Assembly: GCA_017577365.1 (NCBI GenBank)
Contig: PKRJ01000057.1
Span: 1 to 23,263 of the forward strand
Direction of reading: 5' to 3'
Source: Gammaproteobacteria bacterium
GTDB taxonomy: Bacteria > Pseudomonadota > Gammaproteobacteria > Steroidobacterales > Rariloculaceae
Length of the DNA stretch: 23,263 nucleotides
Under the pieces are notes generated by a model. It did no database searches, was not told the DNA's origin, and saw only the letters and a list, made by a program, of their open reading frames with translations. This document shows, in pieces, positions 1 through 8,533 of this stretch (within the stretch, counting starts at the first letter, position 1; each line of letters starts with the position of its first letter). The position numbers were made by a program, and so were the translations under genes.

Positions 1-1
1 C

Positions 2-577
2 ACCGACACGTTCAGCCAGCGCGTCGGCAGCTTCGCGGCATTCGACATGGCCGCGCAGATCGCGACGCTGATCACGCAGATGTTCATCACGACGCATCTG
101 ATTCGCAAGCTCGGGGTCGGCTGGACGCTGTCGATGCTGCCGCTCGTGACGCTCGCGGGCTTCGCCGTGCTCGCGATCTGGCCGCTCTACGGCGTGATGA
201 TGGTCTTCGCGGCGCTGCACCGCGCGACGCGCTATGCGGTCTCGAGACCGGCACGTGAAACGCTTTTCAGCGTCGTGTCGCCCGCGGAGAAGTACAAGGC
301 GAAGCCCGTCATCGACGTCTTCGTCTATCGCCTCGGCGACTTCGTCGGCGTCGGCCTCGACGCGGGGCTGCGCGTGATCGGGCTCGGCCTGGCCGGCATC
401 GCGGGCACGGTCGTGCCGATCGCCGCGGGGTGGATCGTGCTCTGTCTCGGGCTCGGCCGGGCGCAGCGGCGCCGCGAGCGCGCGAGCAAAGAGGCCGAGC
501 CCGGATCTCCGGCACAAGTCGCGGGCTCGGGACCGGTGCTGCCCGCCGGCGGCGTCGTGCGCCGCGAGGAGACCTGA
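2..577 (+). CDS. ATP/ADP antiporter-like MFS transporter (3' part)
   Basis: Only the C-terminal part is present: the frame is open from base 2, so the start lies outside the window, and it stops with TGA at 575-577. The visible 191 residues contain several hydrophobic helices separated by short basic loops. A conserved-looking stretch reads RYAVSRPARETLFSVVSP followed by EKYKAKPVIDVFVYRLGD, which I recognise from the bacterial branch of the ATP/ADP translocase-like (Npt/TlcC-related) MFS proteins. Family knowledge places the protein in the inner membrane. In free-living bacteria the substrate of these proteins is generally not established, so nucleotide exchange should not be assumed. The last 40 or so residues are a cytoplasmic-looking charged tail (RAQRRRERASKEAE). 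It converges on the glucokinase gene, 75 bp away. Confidence 0.7.
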   Translation, partial: TDTFSQRVGSFAAFDMAAQIATLITQMFITTHLIRKLGVGWTLSMLPLVTLAGFAVLAIWPLYGVMMVFAALHRATRYAVSRPARETLFSVVSPAEKYKAKPVIDVFVYRLGDFVGVGLDAGLRVIGLGLAGIAGTVVPIAAGWIVLCLGLGRAQRRRERASKEAEPGSPAQVAGSGPVLPAGGVVRREET

Positions 578-631
578 TCGCCGCCCGATCTCCTTCGGCG
601 CACGGCGGCACGATGCTTTGGCGAAGGCGCT

Positions 632-650
632 CGATCGGCCGCGCCGATCG
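632..650. terminator. Candidate bidirectional hairpin between convergent genes
   Basis: CGATCGGC at 632-639 and GCCGATCG at 643-650 form a perfect 8-bp stem with a CGC triloop. It sits 2 bp from the glucokinase stop codon, in the gap between two convergent genes. There is no T-run on either side, so it is not a classic intrinsic terminator. It may protect 3' ends or help Rho-dependent termination; that role is inferred from position. Confidence 0.35.
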
Positions 651-652
651 CG

Positions 653-1603
653 TCAGTGCCTGTCGAGCAGACGCTTCAGCCCGATGAACGCCGGCACCGG
701 GTCCGTGATCACGTAGGTCGGGATCCGCTCCATGTACCACCGATACCGGCCCTTCGCCTCGAAGCGGCGACGGAACTCGGATTCCGCGAACGCTTCGACG
801 AACCTCGGCACGATCCCGCCTGCGATATAGACGCCGCCGAGCGCGCCGAGCGTCAACGCGACGTTGCCCGCGACCGTGCCGAGCAACGCGAAGAACATCG
901 CCCGTGCCCGGCGCGCGAGCGGCTCGCCCTGCTCGGCGAGCGCGGTGACGTCGTGCGGCGTCGCGACGGGCGTGCCGCGCCCGACGCGCCGTCCTAGCGC
1001 CTGGTAGAGGTTCACGAGCCCGGGCCCGGACAACGCGCGCTCCGCCGAGCAATGCCCGAACTCGTCGCGGATCAGCTCGATCACCGCGGCTTCCTCGGCG
1101 TTCGACGCGGCGAGCGTTTGATGTCCGCCTTCGCCGCCAACGACGATCCAGCCGTCCGCGGCCGGCACGACGCTCGCCACGCCGAGGCCGGTGCCGGGAC
1201 CCAACGTCACCATGGGGCTATGCGGCACGGCCGCGCCGCCGCCGATCTTGCGGACGTGCTCGGGTCCGAGCGCAGGCAGCGCCCATGCGATCGCGGCGAA
1301 ATCGTTGATGAGCTCGAGGGCCGTGACGCCGAGCGCGTCGGCCAGCGCCTTGCCGTGGAATCGCCAGCCGCGATTCACCATCTCGATCTCGTCGCCGACG
1401 ATCGGCGCGGCGATCGCGATCGCCGCACGTCGAGGACGATGGCGCGGGCTCAGCCGCCCGAGATAGGCGCCCAGCACGTGCTCGACGCCCGTGAAATCGT
1501 CGTTCCTGAAGAACTCGGTTGCGACGATTCGCCCGTCGTCGTCGACGAGCGCGCAGCGGGTATTCGTCGCGCCGATATCCGCGATCAGATCCAAGCCGGT
1601 CAC
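653..1603 (-). CDS. glk: Glucokinase (Glk family)
   Basis: Phosphorylates glucose with ATP to glucose-6-phosphate in the cytoplasm. The protein is 316 residues, close to the roughly 320 of E. coli Glk, and belongs to the non-ROK glucokinase family. Visible motifs are the N-terminal phosphate loop DIGATNTR (9-16), the catalytic aspartate in INDFAA (Asp101), the second phosphate loop TLGPGTGLG (133-141), and the sugar-binding EGGH (158-161) with Glu188 before ALSGPGL. The start is uncertain. The GTG at 1603 has a Shine-Dalgarno-like AAAGGGAG ending only one base before it. A TTG at 1594 lies about ten bases downstream of the same element and would give MDLIADIGATN, nearer to typical Glk N-termini. 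It is last in a minus-strand run cysQ-ydcH-glk, 72 bp after the DUF465 gene. Confidence 0.93.
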   Translation of the reverse strand: MTGLDLIADIGATNTRCALVDDDGRIVATEFFRNDDFTGVEHVLGAYLGRLSPRHRPRRAAIAIAAPIVGDEIEMVNRGWRFHGKALADALGVTALELINDFAAIAWALPALGPEHVRKIGGGAAVPHSPMVTLGPGTGLGVASVVPAADGWIVVGGEGGHQTLAASNAEEAAVIELIRDEFGHCSAERALSGPGLVNLYQALGRRVGRGTPVATPHDVTALAEQGEPLARRARAMFFALLGTVAGNVALTLGALGGVYIAGGIVPRFVEAFAESEFRRRFEAKGRYRWYMERIPTYVITDPVPAFIGLKRLLDRH

Positions 1604-1675
1604 TCTCCCTTTATCGAGGGTCCACTACTCCCTCCGGGTGCCGGCCCCGGTCGCCGTGACGGTTCGGCTCGTCGG

Positions 1676-1891
1676 TTACGCCTTCAGGTCCGGGATCCGG
1701 GCGCTCTCGAGCTGCGAGATCATGTCTTTCAGCATCAGCTTCCGCTTCTTCAGGCGGCGCAGCATGATCTGATCGACATAGGGGTCGTTCGCGAGCCGAG
1801 AGATGACTTGGTCCAGATCCTGGTGCTCGATGCGCAACTGCTTGAGCCGTTCGCTGCTGAAGTGCCTCTGGTTTATGGCGCTGCCATCCAC
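1676..1891 (-). CDS. YdcH/DUF465 family small protein
   Basis: A 71-residue protein, helical and highly charged, with the pattern LRIEHQDLDQVISRLAND followed by MLRRLKKRKLMLKDMI, typical of the DUF465 (YdcH-like) family. Function is unknown; members are small predicted two-helix coiled coils. I chose the GTG at 1891 because homologous-looking sequence begins shortly after it, and because starting there gives the usual family length of about 70 residues. A longer reading upstream would run through the cysQ gene in another frame and looks spurious. The start overlaps the cysQ 3' end by 19 bp, so translation is probably coupled. No strong ribosome binding site is visible. Confidence 0.72.
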   Translation of the reverse strand: MDGSAINQRHFSSERLKQLRIEHQDLDQVISRLANDPYVDQIMLRRLKKRKLMLKDMISQLESARIPDLKA

Positions 1892-2703
1892 GAGTCGCTT
1901 CGGATAGGCGCCAGCCAGTCGCGTCCGAGATTGCCGACCGCGAGAAAGTGAGGATTCAGCACGCTCTCTCCGCGGTTGTAACGGAGCGGCTGACCGGACA
2001 AGTCCATCATACATCCGCCGGCGCCTTCGAGCACGGCTTGCGCGGCCGCGGTATCCCATTCGGAAGTCGGACCGAAACGCGGGTAGATATCCGCCTCTCC
2101 CTCGGCGACGAGGCAGATCTTCAACGAGCTACCCATCGGACGGAGCTCGTGCTCGCCGCCGAGCGCGTCGAGATAGCGCTCGAGCGTGCCGCCGTTGCCG
2201 TGGCTGCGGCTGCCGACGACGCGCAAAGGGCTTTGCGGGGTCGGCGACGTATGGATCGGCCGAGGCTCGGCGCCCGGATCCGCGCGCCAGGCGCCGCCGA
2301 CCGCGGGTCCGCCGAAATACTCGCGGCCAAGCGCCGGGGCCAGCACGACGCCGAGCACCGGCGCATGATCCTCGACCAGCGCGATGTTGACCGTGAACTC
2401 GCCGTTCCGCTTGATGAATTCCTTCGTGCCGTCGAGCGGATCGACGAGCCAATAGCGCGTCCAAGCGAGCCTTTGCGCGTGGTCGGCTGCCGCGGCTTCC
2501 TCGGAAACCACCGGGATCCGCGGGGAAAGCCCCTCGAGCCCGCGCAGGATGATGCGGTTCGCGTCGCGATCCGCGTCGGTCAGCGGGGAATGGTCCGCCT
2601 TCGTCTCGACGCCGAAGTCGCGCTCGTAGACCTCGAGTATCGCGGCGCCCGCCTCTCTTGCGATCGACCGGATCCGCTCCAGCAGGTGACGGTATTCGTT
2701 CAT
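1873..2703 (-). CDS. cysQ: 3'(2'),5'-bisphosphate nucleotidase CysQ
   Basis: Hydrolyses 3'-phosphoadenosine 5'-phosphate to AMP, removing a by-product of sulfate assimilation and of 4'-phosphopantetheine transfer. It belongs to the inositol monophosphatase superfamily. Metal-binding motifs are visible: SEE at 67-69, DPLDGTKEF at 88-96 (nearly identical to characterised CysQ), and SEWDTAAAQAVLEGAGG near the C-terminus. The length is 276 residues against about 246 in E. coli. The ATG at 2703 gives a natural N-terminus (MNEYRHLLERIRSIAREAG). The frame is open further upstream, but that part overlaps the divergent YrfG-like gene and reads as low-complexity. In Pseudomonas the neighbourhood is cysQ-nudE-yrfG; here no nudE is present and cysQ and yrfG are divergent. 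Confidence 0.93.
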   Translation of the reverse strand: MNEYRHLLERIRSIAREAGAAILEVYERDFGVETKADHSPLTDADRDANRIILRGLEGLSPRIPVVSEEAAAADHAQRLAWTRYWLVDPLDGTKEFIKRNGEFTVNIALVEDHAPVLGVVLAPALGREYFGGPAVGGAWRADPGAEPRPIHTSPTPQSPLRVVGSRSHGNGGTLERYLDALGGEHELRPMGSSLKICLVAEGEADIYPRFGPTSEWDTAAAQAVLEGAGGCMMDLSGQPLRYNRGESVLNPHFLAVGNLGRDWLAPIRSDSWMAAP

Positions 2704-2731
2704 GGGCCGGACACGGTACCATCTTCCGCGC

Positions 2732-3397
2732 ATGGCGTCCGCGAATCCACCTCTCCGCTGGGACGAGATCGATACCGTGCTGGTCGACATGGACGGCACG
2801 CTGCTCGATCTCGCGTTCGACAATTTCTTCTGGCGCGAGCTCGTGCCGGCCCGCTACGCTGAGCGGAACGGGCTCGCTTTCGACGCCGCGCAGCGCGAGA
2901 TCACGTCGCGCTACGAGCGCGTCGCGGGCACGCTCGCGTGGTATTGCCTCGAGCATTGGAGCGCGGAGCTGGAGCTCGATCTCGTCGCGTTGAAACGAAG
3001 TCACCGGCATCTGATCGGTTATTTGCCGGGCGCGACGGGCTTCCTGTCGTGGGTCCGGCGAAGCGGAAGACCGCTTCGGATCGTGACCAACGCTCACCCG
3101 CAGACGATCGCGGTGAAGGCCGCGCAAACGGGCGTGCATGAGCACGTCGACGAGATCGTGTGCGCACACGAGCTCGGCGCGCCGAAGGAGAGCGCGGCGT
3201 TCTGGACCGCGCTGCAGCGGAAGATGCCGTTCGATCCGCGCCGCACGCTCCTCGTCGAGGACAGCCTCGCGGTCCTCGCTGCGGCGCGGACATTCGGCAT
3301 CGGCCATCCGATCGCGGTCGCGCGGCCGGACAGTCGGCAGCCGCCGCGCGAGATCGCCGGATTCGTCTCGGTGGAGCGGGTCGCCGATCTGATCTGA
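2732..3397 (+). CDS. yrfG: HAD-superfamily GMP/IMP nucleotidase, YrfG-like
   Basis: A 221-residue HAD hydrolase. Motif I is VDMDGT (nucleophile Asp19, acid/base Asp21), motif II is IVTNAH, the motif III lysine lies in GAPKES, and motif IV is LVEDSLAVL. The overall sequence (DMDGTLLDLAFDNFFW, RYERVAGTLAWYCLEHWS) matches the YrfG group, whose E. coli member dephosphorylates GMP and IMP. I chose the ATG at 2732 (MASANPPLRW), where homology-like sequence begins. An ATG at 2702 is also in frame; it sits in a CATG that also holds the cysQ start codon on the other strand. Neither has a clear Shine-Dalgarno. It converges on rhlB with 15 bp between stops. Confidence 0.85.
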   Translation: MASANPPLRWDEIDTVLVDMDGTLLDLAFDNFFWRELVPARYAERNGLAFDAAQREITSRYERVAGTLAWYCLEHWSAELELDLVALKRSHRHLIGYLPGATGFLSWVRRSGRPLRIVTNAHPQTIAVKAAQTGVHEHVDEIVCAHELGAPKESAAFWTALQRKMPFDPRRTLLVEDSLAVLAAARTFGIGHPIAVARPDSRQPPREIAGFVSVERVADLI

Positions 3398-3416
3398 CGC
3401 GACCGCGGCGGATCAG
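3389..3416. terminator. Weak hairpin across convergent yrfG/rhlB stops
   Basis: CTGATC (3389-3394) and GATCAG (3411-3416) form a 6-bp stem. It encloses a short CGC-GACC-GCG mini-stem and the stop codon of yrfG, and it overlaps the stop of rhlB. There is no T-tract. Its position between convergent genes suggests transcript-end formation, but support is thin. Confidence 0.2.
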
Positions 3417-5095
3417 GCTCCGCCGCCGGGCTCGCCGCCCGGCGTGTCACCGCCGTTCGGCTCGCCGCCGTTAGTCGGCCCTTGCGCGGCTCCCCTCCGG
3501 CGCCTGCGACGGCGTCGTTTGCGCGGCGCGGCTCGCGGCGCCGAGGCATCGGCCGCGTCGGGAGCGGCCTCGGGCTCCGCGCGAGGCTCCGAGGCGGCCG
3601 CGGCCTGCGCGGGCTCGGGCGCGCCACCGGCCGGCTCGCCGCCTGCCTTCGCGGACGACTCGGGTGCAGCCTCGGCCTTGCCGCGCCTTCGACGGCGTCT
3701 TCGGCGGCGCTTCGGCTCCCCGCGCTCCGATTCGGCCTTCTCCGGGCTGTCGCTCGCGGCGTCGCCGGCTCGCGCCCCGGTCTCGCGGTCGGCGCCCGGC
3801 TCGCCGCGCCGCGCGCGGCTCGGTCCGCGCTCGCGCCGCCGCTCGCGCGAGGGCGGCGCGGTCGGCAACTCTTCGAGCGACTTGGGGTCGAAGGTGGCGA
3901 CGGGGATCTTCTTGCCGATATATGCCTCGATATCCGGCAACGACATGACGTAATCCTCGCAGCCGAAGCTGATGGCGTCGCCCGATGCTCCGGCGCGGGC
4001 CGTCCGGCCGATCCGGTGGACGTAGTCTTCCGGGTCCTGCGGAAGATCGTAGTTGAACACGTGGCTGACGTCCGGAACATGCAGTCCGCGCGACGCGACG
4101 TCGGTCGCGATCAGCACGGAGATCTCGCCGGCCTGGAAGTCGCGCAGCATCCTGAGTCGCTTGCGCTGAGGGACGTCGCCGGACAGCGCGGCGGCGCGAA
4201 TGCCGACCTGCTCGAGACGATCTCGGACACGATCGGCTTCCCGTCGGGTGTTCACGAAGACCATCGTGCGCTTCGCGTCCATCTGCTTGAGGAGCGAAAC
4301 GAGCAGCGGCAGCTTTTCCTGATTCGACGGGAAGTAGATGCATTGCCGGACTCGGTCGACGGTGAGCTTGTCCGGCTCGACGCGCACGAGCTCGGGATCG
4401 TTCATGTGCTCGTACGCGAGCTCGAGCACTCGATAGGACAACGTCGCCGAAAACAGCAGATTCAGTCTTTGCTGAGGCTTCGGCAGGCGCCGCAGGATGT
4501 AACGGATATCGCGCAGGAAGCCGAGGTCGAACATCCGGTCCGCCTCGTCGAGCACGGCGACTTGCACGCGGCGCAGCGTGAAGATGCCTTGCTTGAAGAA
4601 GTCGATGAGGCGGCCTGGCGTGCCGATGAGCACGTCGACGCCCTCGGAAAGCTGACGTTTCTGCTTCTCGTAGTCGGTGCCGCCGAACGCAAGACCGAAG
4701 GTGAAGGGCAGATGCCGACCTATGAGCGTCGCATCGTTGTGAATCTGCACCGCGAGCTCGCGCGTCGGCGCGAGGATCAGCGCTCGCGGCCCGCGCTCGC
4801 GCGACTCGAGCGGCTCATGCGTCAATAAGTGCTGGAACAGCGCGATGAGGTATGCGGCGGTCTTGCCGGTCCCCGTCTGCGCCTGGCCGGCGACGTCGCG
4901 GCCCGCGAGCGCGATCGGCAGCGTCTTGCTCTGGATCGGCGTGCAATACGTAAAGCCGGTATCCTCGATACCGCGCTTGAGTTCCGGTGCGAGCTCGAGC
5001 TCGGAAAACTTGAGCTCGGTAAGGTGCTCCGGCGGACCGGAAGCGTCTTGGCAAGGGGGCTCTAATGCTTGCAAATTATCTTCCCACGGGGTCAA
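3413..5095 (-). CDS. rhlB: ATP-dependent RNA helicase RhlB with extended Arg-rich tail
   Basis: A DEAD-box RNA helicase; in E. coli RhlB works in the RNase E degradosome. Residues about 25-400 hold the helicase core: TPIQ in the Q-motif (52-55), AQTGTGKT (72-79), PTREL (110-114), DEAD (183-186), SAT (216-218) and HRIGRTARAG (360-369). The assignment to RhlB rather than RhlE or DeaD rests on the N-terminal LTELKFSELELAPEL and on the divergent arrangement with trxA-rho, the same as in E. coli. The protein is 560 residues against about 420 in E. coli. The excess is a C-terminal low-complexity tail (about 411-560) with two Arg tracts (462-471 and 526-534) separated by Ala/Glu/Pro-rich sequence, ending Gly-rich. 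The TTG at 5095 is the only usable start between the upstream in-frame stop at 5171-5173 and the core; it has no clear Shine-Dalgarno, so the N-terminus is uncertain. Confidence 0.92.
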   Translation of the reverse strand: MTPWEDNLQALEPPCQDASGPPEHLTELKFSELELAPELKRGIEDTGFTYCTPIQSKTLPIALAGRDVAGQAQTGTGKTAAYLIALFQHLLTHEPLESRERGPRALILAPTRELAVQIHNDATLIGRHLPFTFGLAFGGTDYEKQKRQLSEGVDVLIGTPGRLIDFFKQGIFTLRRVQVAVLDEADRMFDLGFLRDIRYILRRLPKPQQRLNLLFSATLSYRVLELAYEHMNDPELVRVEPDKLTVDRVRQCIYFPSNQEKLPLLVSLLKQMDAKRTMVFVNTRREADRVRDRLEQVGIRAAALSGDVPQRKRLRMLRDFQAGEISVLIATDVASRGLHVPDVSHVFNYDLPQDPEDYVHRIGRTARAGASGDAISFGCEDYVMSLPDIEAYIGKKIPVATFDPKSLEELPTAPPSRERRRERGPSRARRGEPGADRETGARAGDAASDSPEKAESERGEPKRRRRRRRRRGKAEAAPESSAKAGGEPAGGAPEPAQAAAASEPRAEPEAAPDAADASAPRAAPRKRRRRRRRRGAAQGPTNGGEPNGGDTPGGEPGGGA

Positions 5096-5224
5096 AATAG
5101 GCCATCGGGCGAGGACTCTCGCTTTCCCAGATTCCGCAGAACTCCCGCGAGCCTCGAGAAAAGCGACCAGCTACGACATTCTGCCCTAGCGGGCCCGGCT
5201 GCGTCACTTGGATCTACCTCCATG

Positions 5225-5272
5225 GACCTCGTTTCGAGGCTTAGGTTCGAGGTCTAGAAACGGGAACGTCCC
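5225..5272 (+). promoter_or_regulatory. Possible alternative hairpins in the trxA leader
   Basis: A direct repeat TTCGAGG occurs at 5233-5239 and 5246-5252. CCTCG at 5227-5231 can pair with CGAGG in the first copy (loop TTT). The longer GACCTCG at 5225-5231 can instead pair with CGAGGTC at 5248-5254. The two folds are mutually exclusive. A third small stem (GGGA 5262-5265 / TCCC 5269-5272) follows, about 30 bp before the trxA start. No good promoter hexamers were found in this 208-bp divergent gap, so whether this region is in the transcript is not shown. It could be chance or a leader control element. Confidence 0.22.
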
Positions 5273-5303
5273 ACGAGATAGCCGAGGACGAAGGATAATA
5301 AAC

Positions 5304-5636
5304 GTGAGCGATCTGATCATTCACACGAGCGATTCTACGTTCGAACGAGACGTTCTGAACGCGGATAGCCCGGTGCTCCTCGATTTCTGGGCGGAGTGGT
5401 GCGCTCCTTGCAAGATGATCGCACCGATACTCGACGCCATAGCCGAGGAGTACAAGGGGCGGCTCCGGGTCGTCAAGCTGAACATCGACGAGAACCCGCA
5501 GACGCCGCCGAAGTACAACATTCGTAGTATCCCGACGCTGCTGCTGTTCCGCGACGGTTCCGTCGCCGCCCAGCAGGTCGGTGCAGTTTCCAAAGCACAG
5601 CTCCAGTCCTTCATTGAATCGAATATCGCAGCTTGA
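5304..5636 (+). CDS. trxA: Thioredoxin 1
   Basis: A small cytoplasmic dithiol reductant that donates electrons to ribonucleotide reductase, PAPS reductase and other targets and is recycled by thioredoxin reductase. The protein is 110 residues, the normal length. The active site is WCAPCK with cysteines at 33 and 36; E. coli has Gly where this protein has Ala. The preceding LLDFWAE and the cis-proline loop RSIPTLLLF (Pro77) are intact. The GTG at 5304 is preceded by AAGGA with 8 bp spacing, which fixes the start; an open stretch upstream has no such signal. It is followed by rho, the E. coli order, and is divergent from rhlB. Confidence 0.95.
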   Translation: MSDLIIHTSDSTFERDVLNADSPVLLDFWAEWCAPCKMIAPILDAIAEEYKGRLRVVKLNIDENPQTPPKYNIRSIPTLLLFRDGSVAAQQVGAVSKAQLQSFIESNIAA

Positions 5637-5694
5637 CCCGGCCCGTGAAGATAACGGAACCGGGGAACATCAACCAGAAGTTGGAAACGAGTCC

Positions 5695-7137
<1,443 letters not shown>

Positions 7138-7142
7138 CCGGC

Positions 7143-7162
7143 GGCGGAGCCGCCGCTCCGCC
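7143..7162. terminator. Bidirectional hairpin between rho and purD
   Basis: GGCGGAGC (7143-7150) and GCTCCGCC (7155-7162) form a perfect 8-bp GC-rich stem around a CGCC tetraloop. It lies wholly in the 29-bp gap between the convergent rho and purD stop codons. No T-tract follows on either strand. Placement strongly suggests a transcript-end structure serving both genes. Confidence 0.45.
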
Positions 7163-7166
7163 CGAG

Positions 7167-8459
7167 TCAGCGGCTCGCGTCTTCGCGCTCGATCGCGCGC
7201 CGCCCGATATCCATTCGATAGAACGCGCCGTCGAAGCGGATCTTGCCGACGGCTTCATAGACGCGGTCGCGTGCCTGGCGCACCGTGTCGCCGAGCGCGA
7301 CCGCGCAGAGCACCCTGCCGCCGTCCGTCACGACCTCGCCGTCGGCGAGGCGCGTGCCGGCGTGGAAGATCTTGCACGCCGGGCCTTCGGCCTCGTCGAG
7401 TCCGCGGATGACCTTGCCCTTCTCGTAGTCGCCGGGATAGCCCGCGCTCGCGACGACCACGCCGACGGCGGCGCGCGGGTCCCAGCGAATCTCGGTCTCG
7501 CCGAGCCTTCCTTCGCAGGCGTCGAGACACAATCGAACGAGGTCGCTTTCGAGGCGAAACAGGATCGGCTGCGTTTCCGGATCCCCGAGCCGGCAGTTGA
7601 ACTCGAGGACGCGCGGCGTGCCGTCGTCGGCGATCATCAGCCCGGCGTACAGGAAGCCGCGATAGTGCACGCCTTCGGCTGCGAGCGCCTCGACGGTCGG
7701 CTGCATCACTTCGCGCATGATGCGCTCGTGGACTTCGGGCGTGACGACCGGCGCAGGAGAATACGCGCCCATGCCGCCCGTGTTCGGGCCGCGGTCGTCG
7801 TCGTCGCGCCGCTTGTGGTCCTGTGAGCTCGCGAGCGGCGCGACGCGCGTACCGTCGACGATCGCGATGAAGCTCGCTTCCTCGCCGACCAGGAAATCCT
7901 CGATCACGACGGTGCTGCCCGCCGCGCCGAACGCGCCTCGCTCGAGCATCGCCGCGAGGGCCTCGTCCGCCTCTTCGAGCGTTTGTGCGATGACGACGCC
8001 CTTGCCGGCCGCGAGGCCGTCCGCCTTGATCACGATCGGCAATGACCGGGTGCGGACATAGGCGCGCGCGGCGTCGAGGTCGGCGAACGTGCGATGGCTC
8101 GCGGTCGGGATCCCGTGCTTCGCGAGAAAGGCCTTCGCGAACGCTTTCGATCCCTCGAGGCGGGCCGCGGCCGCGCTCGGCCCGAAGCAGGAGAGCCCCG
8201 CGGCTTCGAAACGATCGACCACGCCTGCGACGAGCGGCTGCTCGGGGCCGACGATCGTGAGCGCGACCGATTCGCTGCGGGCGAGCGCGACGAGGCCGTC
8301 GAGATCGTCCGCGCGAACCGCGACGTTACGGATTCCCGGCTCGCGTGCCGTTCCCGCGTTCCCCGGTGCGACCAGCACCTCGTCGACGAGAGGCGATTGC
8401 GCCGCTTTCCACGCGATCGCATGTTCGCGCCCGCCGGCGCCGATGACGAGTACCTTCAT
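7167..8459 (-). CDS. purD: Phosphoribosylamine-glycine ligase PurD
   Basis: Catalyses the second step of de novo purine synthesis, joining phosphoribosylamine and glycine with ATP to give GAR. The protein is 430 residues, almost the same as E. coli PurD (429). It begins MKVLVIGAGGREHAIAWK, the family N-terminal signature. Visible ATP-grasp motifs include IVIKADGLAAGKGVVIA, the GPNTGGMGAYSPAP loop and LEFNCRLGDPETQ with metal-binding residues. The ATG at 8459 is preceded by CGGAAG four bases upstream. It lies 74 bp downstream of purH on the same strand, and the two probably share the transcript that begins upstream of fis. It converges on rho. Confidence 0.97.
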   Translation of the reverse strand: MKVLVIGAGGREHAIAWKAAQSPLVDEVLVAPGNAGTAREPGIRNVAVRADDLDGLVALARSESVALTIVGPEQPLVAGVVDRFEAAGLSCFGPSAAAARLEGSKAFAKAFLAKHGIPTASHRTFADLDAARAYVRTRSLPIVIKADGLAAGKGVVIAQTLEEADEALAAMLERGAFGAAGSTVVIEDFLVGEEASFIAIVDGTRVAPLASSQDHKRRDDDDRGPNTGGMGAYSPAPVVTPEVHERIMREVMQPTVEALAAEGVHYRGFLYAGLMIADDGTPRVLEFNCRLGDPETQPILFRLESDLVRLCLDACEGRLGETEIRWDPRAAVGVVVASAGYPGDYEKGKVIRGLDEAEGPACKIFHAGTRLADGEVVTDGGRVLCAVALGDTVRQARDRVYEAVGKIRFDGAFYRMDIGRRAIEREDASR

Positions 8460-8533
8460 GATGCTTCCGACTCAGCAGCTGACTCGACGCACGCCCGCCC
8501 CGGGTGGACGACGCACCAGGGCCTCCGCCGCGG

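Noticed and set aside
1052..1951. A 299-codon plus-strand frame opposite glk and the DUF465 gene
   Set aside because: It crosses gene boundaries on the other strand and shows no family features.
8469..8485. Inverted repeat GACTCAG-CAG-CTGACTC in the purH-purD gap
   Set aside because: It contains a C-C mismatch and is short; no evidence that it is an operator.
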